Source: G963665185 sp049723905 (GTDB lineage: Bacteria > Desulfobacterota > Desulfovibrionia > Desulfovibrionales > Desulfovibrionaceae). From it: DNA of 64,000 nucleotides. A program made the position numbers and the translations under genes. This document shows positions 1-8,455 of this stretch, piece by piece (position 1 is the stretch's first letter; each line of letters opens with the position of its first letter). The notes below the pieces were generated by a model. The model was not told the DNA's origin. It saw only the letters and a list, made by a program, of their open reading frames with translations, and did not search any database. The stretch is from positions 3,906,001 through 3,970,000 of the forward strand of contig NZ_JBJKFD010000001.1 of assembly GCF_049723905.1 (NCBI RefSeq). Direction: 5' to 3'.

Positions 1-513
1 ATGACTGTTATCGACGATATTGCCGACCAGACCAACCTGCTGGCACTCAATGCCGCCATCGAGGCCGCCCGTGCCGGTGATGCCGGACGTGGATTTGCCG
101 TGGTTGCCGACGAGGTCCGCAAACTGGCGGAAAAGACCATGAATGCCACCAAGGAAGTGGGGGCGTCCATCCGTACCATTCAGGACGGAACCCATTCCAA
201 TATCAAGGCCATGGATACCGTGGTGCAGGATATTGAAGAGGTGGCCGGGCTTTCCAAGAGTTCCGGCAAGGTGCTCGAAGAGATCGTGGCCGGAGCCGAA
301 GTTTCGGCCGGGCGTATCCAGAGCATTGCCACGGCTGCCGAAGAGCAGTCGGCCACTACCGAGGAGATCAACCGCTCCGTGGATGAGATCAATGTGATTG
401 CGGGCGAGACGGCATCTGCCATTGCGGAAACCGCACAGGCCTCCGACGGTCTGGCCCGGCAGGCTACCGAGCTGAAGCAGCTTATAGATGAGTTGAAAGC
501 CGAGGCCTGCTAG
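1..513 (+). CDS. Methyl-accepting chemotaxis protein, C-terminal part (5' truncated by window edge)
   Basis: Only the last 170 residues are in the window. They form the cytoplasmic signalling hairpin of a chemoreceptor: the hairpin tip sequence DQTNLLALNAAIEAARAGDA binds CheA and CheW, and is followed by the coiled-coil arm back to the membrane (GFAVVADEVRKLAEK). The sensor, membrane and HAMP parts lie upstream of base 1. The tip closely matches that of the receptor at 11.9-14.0 kb, so the two are probably paralogues of the same length class. The gene ends at a TAG and is followed by a strong terminator shared with the convergent flagellin gene. There is no pentapeptide methyltransferase tether at the C-terminus. 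Confidence 0.95.
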   Translation: MTVIDDIADQTNLLALNAAIEAARAGDAGRGFAVVADEVRKLAEKTMNATKEVGASIRTIQDGTHSNIKAMDTVVQDIEEVAGLSKSSGKVLEEIVAGAEVSAGRIQSIATAAEEQSATTEEINRSVDEINVIAGETASAIAETAQASDGLARQATELKQLIDELKAEAC

Positions 514-550
514 GTAGGTTGTCCAACTACCGCCACCCATGCACAAACAA

Positions 551-592
551 AAGCCCCGCTGCCGCATATATGCGACGGCGGGGCTTTTTTTA
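551..592. terminator. Bidirectional Rho-independent terminator
   Basis: A GC-rich hairpin (AAGCCCCGC at 551-559 pairs with GCGGGGCTT) is followed by a T-run on the plus strand and preceded by an A-rich run, so it can end both the chemoreceptor transcript and the convergent flagellin transcript. Confidence 0.85.
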
Positions 593-612
593 ACTGTCAG
601 AGCCCTACGGAC

Positions 613-1488
613 TTAGGCGCCAATAAGCTGCATGGCCATTCTGGGCAGGCTGTTGGCCTGGGAAAGCATGGCGGTAGCGGACTGGCTGAGGATCTGGTTG
701 CGGACAAACTGGGTCATTTCCGTGGCAACATCCACATCGGAAATCTGAGATTCTGCGGCCTGCAGGTTTTCAGACTGAATCTGGAGGTTGGTGACGGTGT
801 TTTCCAGGCGGTTCTGCATTGCACCCAGGTTTGCGCGGATCTTGTCCTTGGACACGATGGCGGCATTGATCTTGTCGAGCGCCCCCTGCGCCAGCGCCTG
901 AGTGGAGATGGAGTTGCTGGCAGCCATGCCGACGCCCAGGGCGGAAGCCGTGGCATTGCCGATCTCGACGTGGTAGTAGTCTTCCGACGAATCGTTGCCG
1001 GAACCGAAGTGGACCTTCAGCTTACCGGTGGAAACCAGCCCCGAGCCGCTGTGCGTGCCGGACAGGTTGCCGTTGAGCAGATAGATGCCGTTGAAGTCCG
1101 TCGCGTTGGCGATTCGGGTGATTTCCGAAGCCATTGCCTGGTATTCGGAGTCGATGATGCCGCGCTGTGTGGAGTTGTAGGTACCGGTCGAAGCCTGTTC
1201 GGCCAGTTCCTTCATGCGGATGAGCTTTTCGTCGATAACGCCGAGAGCGCCGTCCGCGGTTTGGATCATGGAAATTGCGTCGTTGGCATTGCGGACGCCC
1301 TGTGCGGTGGATGCGATATCGGCCCGCATAAGTTCGCGAATAGCCAGACCGGCGGCATCATCAGCAGACGAGGTGATGCGAAGACCGGACGACAGGCGGT
1401 TGGTGGACTTGCTCAATGCGCTGTACGCAGTGTTCAAGTTACGGGTCGCCGTCATTGCCATCAAGTTGTGGTTGATTACCAGAGACAT
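613..1488 (-). CDS. Flagellin
   Basis: Filament subunit of the flagellum, about 291 residues. The N-terminal helical D0/D1 region (MSLVINHNLMAMTATRNL..., NRLSSGLRITSSADDAAGLA) and the C-terminal one (LEN..NLQIQSENLQAAESQISDVDVATEM...LSQANSLPR) are textbook flagellin. The variable D2/D3 middle is short (about residues 140-200), giving a small flagellin. The start at 1488 is chosen because an AAGGAGG ribosome site lies 7 bases upstream and MSLVIN is the usual N-terminus. The open frame extends further upstream but without family resemblance. A sigma-28-like promoter lies about 120 bp upstream. The gene is monocistronic. Confidence 0.96.
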   Translation of the reverse strand: MSLVINHNLMAMTATRNLNTAYSALSKSTNRLSSGLRITSSADDAAGLAIRELMRADIASTAQGVRNANDAISMIQTADGALGVIDEKLIRMKELAEQASTGTYNSTQRGIIDSEYQAMASEITRIANATDFNGIYLLNGNLSGTHSGSGLVSTGKLKVHFGSGNDSSEDYYHVEIGNATASALGVGMAASNSISTQALAQGALDKINAAIVSKDKIRANLGAMQNRLENTVTNLQIQSENLQAAESQISDVDVATEMTQFVRNQILSQSATAMLSQANSLPRMAMQLIGA

Positions 1489-1606
1489 TGCCGTTCCTCC
1501 TTGAAATAAAGTGGCTTCCTTGCCAGTGGAATTGTGTCCGGCCGTTTCCCCGGGGGCCTTTGAAATGTCCTCCCGGCCGGGCAAAAATTCCGCCTTATGT
1601 TCTTAC

Positions 1607-1634
1607 TGATCGACCGCTCAAGCGAATTTCTTTA
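1607..1634 (-). promoter_or_regulatory. Putative sigma-28 (FliA) promoter of flagellin
   Basis: On the minus strand TAAAGAAA is followed 12 bases later by GTCGATCA, close to the FliA consensus TAAAGTTT-N11-GCCGATAA. It lies about 120 bp upstream of the flagellin start, which implies a 5' leader of about 110 nt. Assignment is by consensus only. Confidence 0.6.
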
Positions 1635-1838
1635 GGGACGTTTGAAATTTTTGAAAAATTAATTTGAATGTCCCAATCCGCGGCAGCTTGCCCAGACTCA
1701 ATGACCAGGGCCGCAGCCTTACCGGCAAAGGGCGGCTTGACGCGCAAGGACCGGGACGGTACTTGCCCTAAAGTCGACATTCAGGCAGGACCTCGATGAT
1801 CCGGACGTTCATTCCAAGACCAAACAGGATGGAAAATC

Positions 1839-2714
1839 ATGCAGTTAGGAGTCTGTCAGACCCCGGTTCTGACGTCGCTTGAAACTGTTCGCGAATATAT
1901 TGATGCTGCCGCGTCGGCCGTACCGACAGCCATGAACACCCCTGGCATCCCCGGCACCCCCGGCACACCGGACGCAGCAAGTACACCCGGTGGCCCCACT
2001 CCCGGCCTGCTACTTTTCCCCGAACTTTTTTTCGGCGGGTTCGATTACGCAAATATCGCACTGTGGGCATCCCGCGCTGGCGAGCTGAGAAACATATTTC
2101 AAGAGTGTGCCGATGCCCACGGCGTTGCACTGGCGGCCACGCTCATGGAACCCGCCGGTGAGTCTGCTCCCTCTGCACAGGGGCCGTTCAATTCCCTCTA
2201 TTTTTTCGCGCCCCGGCAGAACGGCATCCCCGCGGGCGGGCAGCGCATCTACAGCAAAATCCATCTTTTCCCGGCAGGCGAGCATATCCATTTTCAGCCC
2301 GGCAGGCCCGAATTCTCGCCCGTTACCTGGGAGGGTGTGCCCATAGGCGGCTGCATCTGCTACGATCTTCGTTTTCCTGAAATTTTTCGTACCCAGGCCT
2401 CTGCCGCCCCGGATATTTTTGTGGTGGCCGGGCAGTGGCCCGCCTCCCGCGTGGCGCATTGGCAGATTCTTCTGCGGGCCCGCGCCGTGGAAAATCAATG
2501 CTATGTATTGGCCTGCAACGGGGTGGGGCCGTCGTCCCTGGGAATCCTCGGCGGCCACTCCTGCCTTGTGAATCCGCAGGGGGACGTGGTTTTCGAGCTG
2601 AACAGCGAAGCGGGTTCCGCCTGGGGGGCGTACAATGCCGACGCCGTGGCCCAGGCCCGCAAGCTGGTTGCCTCGCGCACCAGCCCGGTTTTGGAAGTGC
2701 GGCCCCGTTCTTGA
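1839..2714 (+). CDS. Nitrilase-superfamily carbon-nitrogen hydrolase, omega-amidase-like
   Basis: Cytosolic amidase of the nitrilase superfamily, 291 residues. The catalytic triad is visible: Glu in FPELFFGG, Lys in YSKIHLF, and the nucleophile Cys in GGCICYDLRFPE. The HLFPAGEH and CYDLRFPEIFR segments resemble omega-amidases, which hydrolyse alpha-ketoglutaramate or ketosuccinamate after glutamine or asparagine transamination. The substrate is inferred from family only. Unusual is a Pro-Gly-Thr insertion (about residues 32-55, NTPGIPGTPGTPDAAS) between the first strand and the catalytic Glu; it is encoded by 9-bp repeats and likely forms a surface loop. No operon partner is obvious. The start has only a modest upstream purine stretch. 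Confidence 0.85.
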   Translation: MQLGVCQTPVLTSLETVREYIDAAASAVPTAMNTPGIPGTPGTPDAASTPGGPTPGLLLFPELFFGGFDYANIALWASRAGELRNIFQECADAHGVALAATLMEPAGESAPSAQGPFNSLYFFAPRQNGIPAGGQRIYSKIHLFPAGEHIHFQPGRPEFSPVTWEGVPIGGCICYDLRFPEIFRTQASAAPDIFVVAGQWPASRVAHWQILLRARAVENQCYVLACNGVGPSSLGILGGHSCLVNPQGDVVFELNSEAGSAWGAYNADAVAQARKLVASRTSPVLEVRPRS

Positions 2715-2962
2715 TCTGTTACGGTCCGCAGGCTAGATTGGTTGCGGAACACAACGGTTCCGTCAACGGCTTCGGCCGGATGCACACGCCGCGATATCCC
2801 CATGGGGGGCGCGCCGAGGCGTGAAAAAAAGACGAGACTATCCGAGGCTGTCCGGCCTGGTTCCACCACTCCGGACGGTAAAGCAACGAACCGGCGTGGC
2901 CGACGGAATGCGCAAACGCGTTTCCAACGCCGCCGGGGAACACCAACACGGGAAATGTTTGC

Positions 2963-4471
2963 ATGAAGATTACCTGCCCTGAATGCGGCTTCAGCCGCGA
3001 GGTGCCGGAAGACAAGATACCTTCCTCCGCACTGCGGGCCACCTGCCCCAAGTGCGGTGTCAAATTCACCTTTCGCAGGCCCGAACCCGAGTTTATTTTG
3101 GACGATGGCGATCCCGCCGAACCGGAAACCACTTCGGCCTGGGAAAAGCCGTATGAGGCCGCCCGCCCCGCCCGTCCCGCCGAACCTGCAGAACAGGGCC
3201 AGCAGGCCGCAGACCGGGAAGAGGAAGCCGGCAGTGCAGAACATGGGGACGATGCCGAATACGAATCCGCCTACGCCCGCCATTTGCGGAAGCTGAAAGA
3301 AAAGGGGGCCGCCCACGGTTCTCCCGTGGATCTGCTCGACGAGACGGTCAGTGAACGCAGGGTTGCTTCTCCGGAAGCGGACGAATCTACCGAGGTTTCG
3401 GAAGAGGGCCATTCCCAACAGGAGGAGTCCCGGAACTCTGGGGCCTCCGGGGGAAACGGCTTTTCCAGAATCACCCAGGGGCTCGATCCGCTGGACTCCG
3501 GAAAAGGGGACAGGCAGGGCCAGTCCGGCCAGTCCGGCCAGTCCGGCCAGTCGGGAAAGTCGGGAAAGTCCGGAAGGTCCGGACAATCCAGTCAGGCGCG
3601 CGCTGCACAGGAAGATTCCCAGCCCGATAAACCTGCCAACGGCACCCCCGCCAACGGTAATCCTGAAGACATCTGGCAGAAGCTGGAATCCATGGACATG
3701 CCCGGTGAGGATGGCGACACTCCCTCCTGGCAGGGGAAGGCATCGCAGCATACTGCTGCTGGGCAGGAGCGGGGCCGCGCGCACGACCGTGGCTACGAAC
3801 AGGGCAACAGGCAGCAGGCTGATTCGCCTTCTGCGCACGGCAGCCAGGATACCCCTGTTGTGGACGTGCCCTGGGAGCAATTGAACCGTTTCGGATTTTT
3901 CAACGGCCTGTTCCAGACCATCAAGCGGATCATGTTTTCGCCCTGGCTGTTTTTTGAAACAATGCCCGTGCGGGGCGGCATGCTGCGTCCTCTCATCTTC
4001 TACATGCTGATCTATCTGTTCGAGACCTTGTGCCAGTACGCCTGGGATACCGCCGGGTTCAGCACCGCGTCGCTGTTCAACGGGCCGGATATGATGGGCG
4101 AGGAAACGTTTTTACCTGCCAACATGGAAGCCCAGCTGCTGCTGTTCGTCTACCCTATCATTTTTGCCGGACTGCTGTTTGTGGGGGCCGGAATAAACCA
4201 TCTTTTCCTGCTGGCGGTGCAGTCGGGAAAGGCCGGGTTTGAAGGCACGTTCCGGGCGCTGGCCTACAGCAGCGCGCCCATGGTGCTTTCGGTCATTCCG
4301 GTGGTCGGGCCGCTTCTCGGCGCGGTCTGGAGTTTCGCCATCACATTCATTGCCTTTAAAAATGTGCACAAGACGACTTTTGTGCGGGTTATCATTGCGT
4401 TTATGCTTCCCCTTGTTATTCTGGTGGGCATGTCTTTGCTGGTGGCAGTGGGGGCGAATCATTCGGTATGA
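2963..4471 (+). CDS. MJ0042-type zinc-ribbon protein with C-terminal YIP1-like membrane domain
   Basis: 502 residues in three parts. Residues 1-40 are a zinc ribbon of the MJ0042 type, with CPECGF and CPKCGVKFTF Cys pairs. Residues 40-310 are hydrophilic, charged and low-complexity, including a Ser-Gly-Gln tripeptide run. Residues 310-500 are a YIP1-like domain with about five transmembrane segments (LRPLIFYMLIYLF..., LLLFVYPIIFAGLLFVGAGI, VLSVIPVVGPLLGAVWSF). The zinc ribbon should face the cytoplasm. Function is unknown; such fusions occur widely in Deltaproteobacteria next to envelope or signalling genes. The next two genes follow in the same direction and may be co-transcribed. Confidence 0.8.
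   Translation: MKITCPECGFSREVPEDKIPSSALRATCPKCGVKFTFRRPEPEFILDDGDPAEPETTSAWEKPYEAARPARPAEPAEQGQQAADREEEAGSAEHGDDAEYESAYARHLRKLKEKGAAHGSPVDLLDETVSERRVASPEADESTEVSEEGHSQQEESRNSGASGGNGFSRITQGLDPLDSGKGDRQGQSGQSGQSGQSGKSGKSGRSGQSSQARAAQEDSQPDKPANGTPANGNPEDIWQKLESMDMPGEDGDTPSWQGKASQHTAAGQERGRAHDRGYEQGNRQQADSPSAHGSQDTPVVDVPWEQLNRFGFFNGLFQTIKRIMFSPWLFFETMPVRGGMLRPLIFYMLIYLFETLCQYAWDTAGFSTASLFNGPDMMGEETFLPANMEAQLLLFVYPIIFAGLLFVGAGINHLFLLAVQSGKAGFEGTFRALAYSSAPMVLSVIPVVGPLLGAVWSFAITFIAFKNVHKTTFVRVIIAFMLPLVILVGMSLLVAVGANHSV
3520..3594 (+). repeat. In-frame 9-bp tandem repeats in the linker
   Basis: About eight imperfect copies of a 9-bp unit (CAGTCCGGC, then GGAAAGTCG variants) encode Gln/Lys/Arg-Ser-Gly tripeptides in the linker of the zinc-ribbon/YIP1 protein. 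The first three copies are identical, so copy number may vary between strains without breaking frame. Confidence 0.8.
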
Positions 4472-4534
4472 CACTTGCAATAACTCCTGGCAGGTAACAC
4501 CTCCGGCTTCGTGCCGGAAAAGCGGGCGCAGACT

Positions 4535-4888
4535 ATGTGGACATGGTTGCGAAAGCTCTGGAAAGGGCGGGAAAAGGCTGTGGAATCAGCTCCTTCCGGC
4601 ACGGACGGTGATCAGTCGAAACCGGTTGACGTTCTGACCCAGGCCGGAGAAATCGTGGAATTGTCCCGATTGGCGGAAATGCTGCATCCGGAAGATGACG
4701 AATTTCTGACGCGCATACGTCGCATCCGTTCGGAAATGAGCGAGTTGCAGAAGCTGGCTGCACGTCCGGAATTCCGCAAAATCTCCGGGGAACGGCTGCG
4801 CAACCTGGACAAGGGCATGGCCCTGGCCCGCAAGCAGTTGCTGGATGTCGTCAGGCATGCGCCTGCCCCTACGTCCACGCTGCAATAG
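4535..4888 (+). CDS. Small conserved hypothetical protein, helical
   Basis: About 117 residues from the ATG at 4535 (a GTG at 4511 in frame is possible). I do not recognise a named domain. The chain is charged and predicted helical: N-terminal WTWLRKLWKG, then ELSRLAEMLHPEDDEFLTRIRRIRSEMSELQKLA, which looks like a coiled coil, then GERLRNLDKGMALARKQLLD. There is no signal peptide. It starts 63 bp after the YIP1 protein stop and lies 33 bp before a lipoprotein gene, so the three probably form one transcription unit ending at the terminator near 5.8 kb. Confidence 0.7.
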   Translation: MWTWLRKLWKGREKAVESAPSGTDGDQSKPVDVLTQAGEIVELSRLAEMLHPEDDEFLTRIRRIRSEMSELQKLAARPEFRKISGERLRNLDKGMALARKQLLDVVRHAPAPTSTLQ

Positions 4889-4921
4889 GCGGTGTTGCCA
4901 CAACACACCAGGAGATTTCGT

Positions 4922-5719
4922 ATGCGCCGTTGTGCAGTTGTTGTTTTGTTTGTTGTGGCCGCAGGGCTGGCCCTGTTGTCGGGCTGTACCCATGTGGAAC
5001 CCGGACTGGGCGGCACATCCATAGTGGACCTGGACCAGACGTCGGTGCTGAGCGCCCCGGCCTGGTACGTCCATCCCACGGATTTTCCCAAAGCCCCCCT
5101 GAACGCCCTGTTCATTCCCCTGGTCGTCACCGCCGATGTTGCCAACCAGCGTCTGGCAGGCAACGAGGTGATGCGCGCCGTCTGGCAGACATGGATGGGC
5201 ATGGAGGTCTTTCAGGGGCAGGACTTTGACTCTACCGCATATTACCGCGACGCCAGATCGGCAGTCATCCTGGGGCGCAAGGCCGGGGCCGACCTCGTCG
5301 TCACCGGGGAGATCAGCTATTACCTGCCCGGCGCCCAGGGCTCCGATTCCGCCATCTCCCTTCGGCTGGACGTGTACGACACCCGTACCGGCAAGCTTAT
5401 CTGGTCCGGTTCGCAGGCGGGGCGGCTGGAATACATCATGGACAAGGACTACGTGGTCTTCAAACGCAAGATACGCATGCCCGACAGCCCCATGCATGCC
5501 CTGGTCTCGTCCATTGCCCGCAGTTTGGGAACGCCGGTTCACGCCTGGACGCACCGCTACCTGCAGCCCGTAACGCCGGAACAGCCCCGGCCGGACAGCC
5601 AGCAGGAACAGCAGGTGCCCGGACATACCCCGCCCCCCAATGCTTCTGGTCCCGATGCGTCCGGCCCTAATGTTTCCGGCCCCAATGTTTCTGGACAGGC
5701 ACCTGCCGGGACAATGTAG
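4922..5719 (+). CDS. Putative outer-membrane or periplasmic lipoprotein
   Basis: 265 residues. The start at 4922 has CAGGAGA 8 bases upstream, and the open frame before it lacks a signal. A lipoprotein signal peptide (MRRCAVVVLFVVAAGLALLSGC) ends in the lipobox LSGC. The mature part has a segment resembling LpoB/CsgG-type periplasmic folds (GRKAGADLVVTGEISYYLPG, then RLDVYDTRTGKLIWSG), as in proteins that assemble at the envelope. The C-terminus carries near-repeats of SGPNVSG, a disordered tail. Function is unknown; the LpoB-like reading is an inference from the strand pattern. It is the last gene before a terminator. Confidence 0.75.
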   Translation: MRRCAVVVLFVVAAGLALLSGCTHVEPGLGGTSIVDLDQTSVLSAPAWYVHPTDFPKAPLNALFIPLVVTADVANQRLAGNEVMRAVWQTWMGMEVFQGQDFDSTAYYRDARSAVILGRKAGADLVVTGEISYYLPGAQGSDSAISLRLDVYDTRTGKLIWSGSQAGRLEYIMDKDYVVFKRKIRMPDSPMHALVSSIARSLGTPVHAWTHRYLQPVTPEQPRPDSQQEQQVPGHTPPPNASGPDASGPNVSGPNVSGQAPAGTM

Positions 5720-5775
5720 CCTTTGCCGCATGATGGGGCCTGCCAAAAAAATGAAGTGTGTGCCCCATGCTATTT

Positions 5776-5819
5776 CCTCCCCTTTAAGGATTGTATGATC
5801 CTTGGAGGGGATTTTTTTG
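5776..5819 (+). terminator. Rho-independent terminator
   Basis: CTCCCCTTTAAGGAT and ATCCTTGGAGGGG pair with two G-U pairs across a 5-base loop, followed by seven T. It closes the lipoprotein transcription unit. Confidence 0.85.
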
Positions 5820-6132
5820 CCTCGGTGCCCACAGAAAAGTCGTTAAAATTGGGAAAGAGTTGTTTTATCGTGTATTTTCAGTTAGATGTGGATGCGCTGT
5901 AGGTGCGAACCAGGCCCCGATTGCCCCAATGTATTGGTTGCCTGATGTCCTGGCCGCGTACGTGCTTGCCCAGAGCTCCGGCGCGGGAAGCCGCTGCAGT
6001 CCTGGTGTCCTGGCCGGGTCGGGGGGTGCGGGGCGGGATGAACGGATTGCAGGTTTGCCATTTCCTTTGGGAGAGGATAAAAAAGCGTACAAGAGCCAGT
6101 GAAACCGTAACAAATAGTTGCCTGAGGCCTGC
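5820..6132. other. Intergenic region before the EAL-HDOD gene
   Basis: No convincing gene. Short reading frames here have no ribosome site and no resemblance to known proteins. It presumably holds the promoter for the EAL-HDOD gene; no sigma-54 or sigma-28 match was seen. Confidence 0.5.
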
Positions 6133-7440
6133 ATGACTGAAACGCCTCTGTATGAAGACATTTTTATTGCCCGCCAGCCGATATTCGACGGCGCTCTCAA
6201 ATTGTGGGGATACGAGCTGCTCTACCGGGATAGCGGGACCGCACAAAGTGCTGATTTCAGCGACGGGCTGGCCGCTACAATGGAAGTCATTGCCAATGCG
6301 ACGCTCTGTCCGGATTCCGGTTTCGACCTGGCCAAGGTGATGATCAATTTTCCGGAGCGGGCCATTCTTTCGGGCATGCCCAGAGCGCTTCCGCCTGCCA
6401 GCACGGTGATTCAGCTGAGCGAAACCAGCGAGGCCTCGGATATTCTGCTCGACTGCCTGCGCAAGCTCAAGTTTGAAGGCTATACCATTGCCATAGACGA
6501 CTACGAAGCCCGGCCCGGCCGGGTGGCTCTGGTGGGGCTGGCCGATATCGTCATCATGGATATTTCCACCCGTCCCATGGCGGACGTCGCGCTCTTCATA
6601 AAAGAGCTGCGGGCCGCGCGTCCCGACGGACTGCGCTTTTTGGCAAAGAAAATCGAGGACCACGACAGGCAGCGGGTGGCCAAACGGCTTGGCTTTGATT
6701 TTTTCCAGGGATTTTTCTTTCAAAAGCCCAAAACCGTGGCCGGACGCAAAATTTCCACCAACGAAATCACCCGTCTCAGGCTCTTCGATATCATCGAGCA
6801 GGACGAGCCCGACTTTGAATCCCTGGCCAAGCATATCGAGTCTGATGTTTCCATCAGCTACAGGCTGCTGACCTTTCTCAATTCGGCAGCCTTCAGTTTT
6901 GCCACGGAGATCCGCTCCATTCGTCAGGCCGTGGTTCTGGCCGGATGGGTGCAAATACGCAACTGGCTGCGGCTTATCATCCTGACAGACCTGGCTCCTT
7001 CGGACAAAACCATGGAGCTTGTCTACCGTTCCACGCAGCGGGCCCGGTTTCTGGAAAGTGCGGCCGCACTTACTCCGTACAGCACCCGAAAGGACGAGTT
7101 GTTCCTGATGGGGCTGTTCTCGCTGCTGGAAGGGCTTTTGGACACGGAAATGTCCGCCATTGTGGACCATCTTCCGTTGCCTGCGGATGTTACCGGAGCC
7201 TTGCAGGGCGAGGACAATGAATTTTATTTTTGGCTTCGTCTGCTTAGTGAGATTGAAACCGCCGCCTGGGACCAGACCCGCGACACTGCCGTGCTGCTGG
7301 GGCTTGATCCTGTAAAGATTCCGAGCATCTATCAGGAATCCATCGGCTGGGCCAACTCCTTTTTCAATCCGCCTCCTCCTTCCGAAGAAGAGGAGGAGAG
7401 CGCCGAAGACGACTCCGATTCCGACTCTGAAGATTCCTGA
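6133..7440 (+). CDS. YuxH-type EAL-HDOD signalling protein, degenerate EAL
   Basis: 435 residues, cytosolic. Residues 1-200 follow the EAL fold of c-di-GMP phosphodiesterases (IFIARQPIFDGALKLWGYELLYR at the start, then AIDDYEARPGR, LGFDFFQGFFFQKP), but the catalytic EALLR is replaced by YELLYR, so hydrolysis is unlikely. Residues 205-400 are an HDOD domain (SDVSISYRLLTFLNSAAFSF, IRSIRQAVVLAGW). The C-terminus is a highly acidic tail (EEEEESAEDDSDSDSED). The family is regarded as signalling scaffolds. The start at 6133 is preferred over a TTG at 6118. The ferredoxin gene follows 55 bp later. Confidence 0.88.
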   Translation: MTETPLYEDIFIARQPIFDGALKLWGYELLYRDSGTAQSADFSDGLAATMEVIANATLCPDSGFDLAKVMINFPERAILSGMPRALPPASTVIQLSETSEASDILLDCLRKLKFEGYTIAIDDYEARPGRVALVGLADIVIMDISTRPMADVALFIKELRAARPDGLRFLAKKIEDHDRQRVAKRLGFDFFQGFFFQKPKTVAGRKISTNEITRLRLFDIIEQDEPDFESLAKHIESDVSISYRLLTFLNSAAFSFATEIRSIRQAVVLAGWVQIRNWLRLIILTDLAPSDKTMELVYRSTQRARFLESAAALTPYSTRKDELFLMGLFSLLEGLLDTEMSAIVDHLPLPADVTGALQGEDNEFYFWLRLLSEIETAAWDQTRDTAVLLGLDPVKIPSIYQESIGWANSFFNPPPPSEEEEESAEDDSDSDSEDS

Positions 7441-7495
7441 AGCTCAGCCATTTGTGGCTTCTACTTTCCCTTCTACAAAAGCACAGGAGAGAGTT

Positions 7496-8287
7496 ATGAT
7501 CTGCAATCCACATTCTATGATTTGTTTTTCCCCCACAGATACCACACGGCAGGTGCTTCAATCCATAAGCCAGGGTCTTGGCTCGAATACCGGAGAACAG
7601 TTCGATATCACCAAAGGCGCTGGCGAACGTCTTTTTTCCGCGTCGGACCTGGTGCTGATAGGTGCGCCTGTGTACGCGGGAAGGGTGGCCCCACTGGCGC
7701 TGGAACGGCTGAAGAATTTCAAGGGCACGAATACCCCGGCGGTTTTGGTTGTTTTGTACGGCAACCGCGCGTTTGAAGACGCCTTGCTGGAAATGAAGGA
7801 TTGGGCCGTGGAGGCCGGATTCGTGCCTGTTGCGGGTGCCGCCTTTATTGGCGAGCATTCGTACTCTACGGAAAAATCTCCCATTGCCGTGGGGCGTCCC
7901 GACCGGGAAGACCTGGACCAGGCCCGTGCCTTTGGGGAAGCCGTGCGCGGCAAGCTGCTGATGCTGGATACTCTTGAGGAGCTTGTTCCCCTGGAAGTGC
8001 CGGGCAACAGCCCCTACCGCGAGGTTGTGCACAGTGCTCCGGTTGCCCCGGCTGTTTCGGACGATTGCACCGCCTGCGGCGTGTGTGCGGATTCCTGCCC
8101 CAGCGGGGCCATTACCATTACGGAAACCACATCCACCACAGAGGCGGCAAAGTGTATCCGTTGCTGTGCCTGTATACGGGTGTGCCCTGAAAATGCCCGG
8201 CAGCTGAACGCTCCCAACGTATTAAAGGCCAGAGACTTTCTGGTATCCAAACATAGTGATCGCAAGATTCCGGAATCCTTTATTTAG
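7496..8287 (+). CDS. EFR1-type flavodoxin/ferredoxin protein
   Basis: 263 residues. The N-terminal half is flavodoxin-like (CFSPTDTTRQVL for the FMN phosphate loop, DLVLIGAPVYAGRVAPLALERL). The C-terminal half has two four-cysteine motifs, CTACGVCADSCP and CIRCCACIRVCP, that bind two [4Fe-4S] clusters. The order matches EFRODOX/EFR1 family proteins of anaerobes, thought to carry electrons between flavin and iron-sulfur partners; the partner here is unknown. The start at 7496 has CAGGAGAG upstream. It may be co-transcribed with the EAL-HDOD gene; a terminator follows. Confidence 0.88.
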   Translation: MICNPHSMICFSPTDTTRQVLQSISQGLGSNTGEQFDITKGAGERLFSASDLVLIGAPVYAGRVAPLALERLKNFKGTNTPAVLVVLYGNRAFEDALLEMKDWAVEAGFVPVAGAAFIGEHSYSTEKSPIAVGRPDREDLDQARAFGEAVRGKLLMLDTLEELVPLEVPGNSPYREVVHSAPVAPAVSDDCTACGVCADSCPSGAITITETTSTTEAAKCIRCCACIRVCPENARQLNAPNVLKARDFLVSKHSDRKIPESFI

Positions 8288-8327
8288 TCCGGAATTTTCG
8301 CAGCGTACAGGTCTTGGGCCTGAAAAA

Positions 8328-8366
8328 GAAAACGCATGGCGGTGCATTCTCGCCATGCGTTTTTTG
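8328..8366 (+). terminator. Rho-independent terminator
   Basis: AACGCATGGCG and CGCCATGCGTT pair around a short loop and are followed by TTTTTG, downstream of the flavodoxin/ferredoxin gene and facing the convergent HsdR_N gene. Confidence 0.8.
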
Positions 8367-8455
8367 TTGGGTAGGTTTGCCTGGGGAGAGGTGGCCGTTA
8401 CTGAAAGATCGCTCGAACCTCCCCGTGAAATTGGGGGGCGAAATTGGGGGCGCTG

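Noticed and set aside
3520..3594. Possible CRISPR-like or VNTR array
   Set aside because: Units are 9 bp without spacers and lie inside a coding frame; treated as in-frame repeats.
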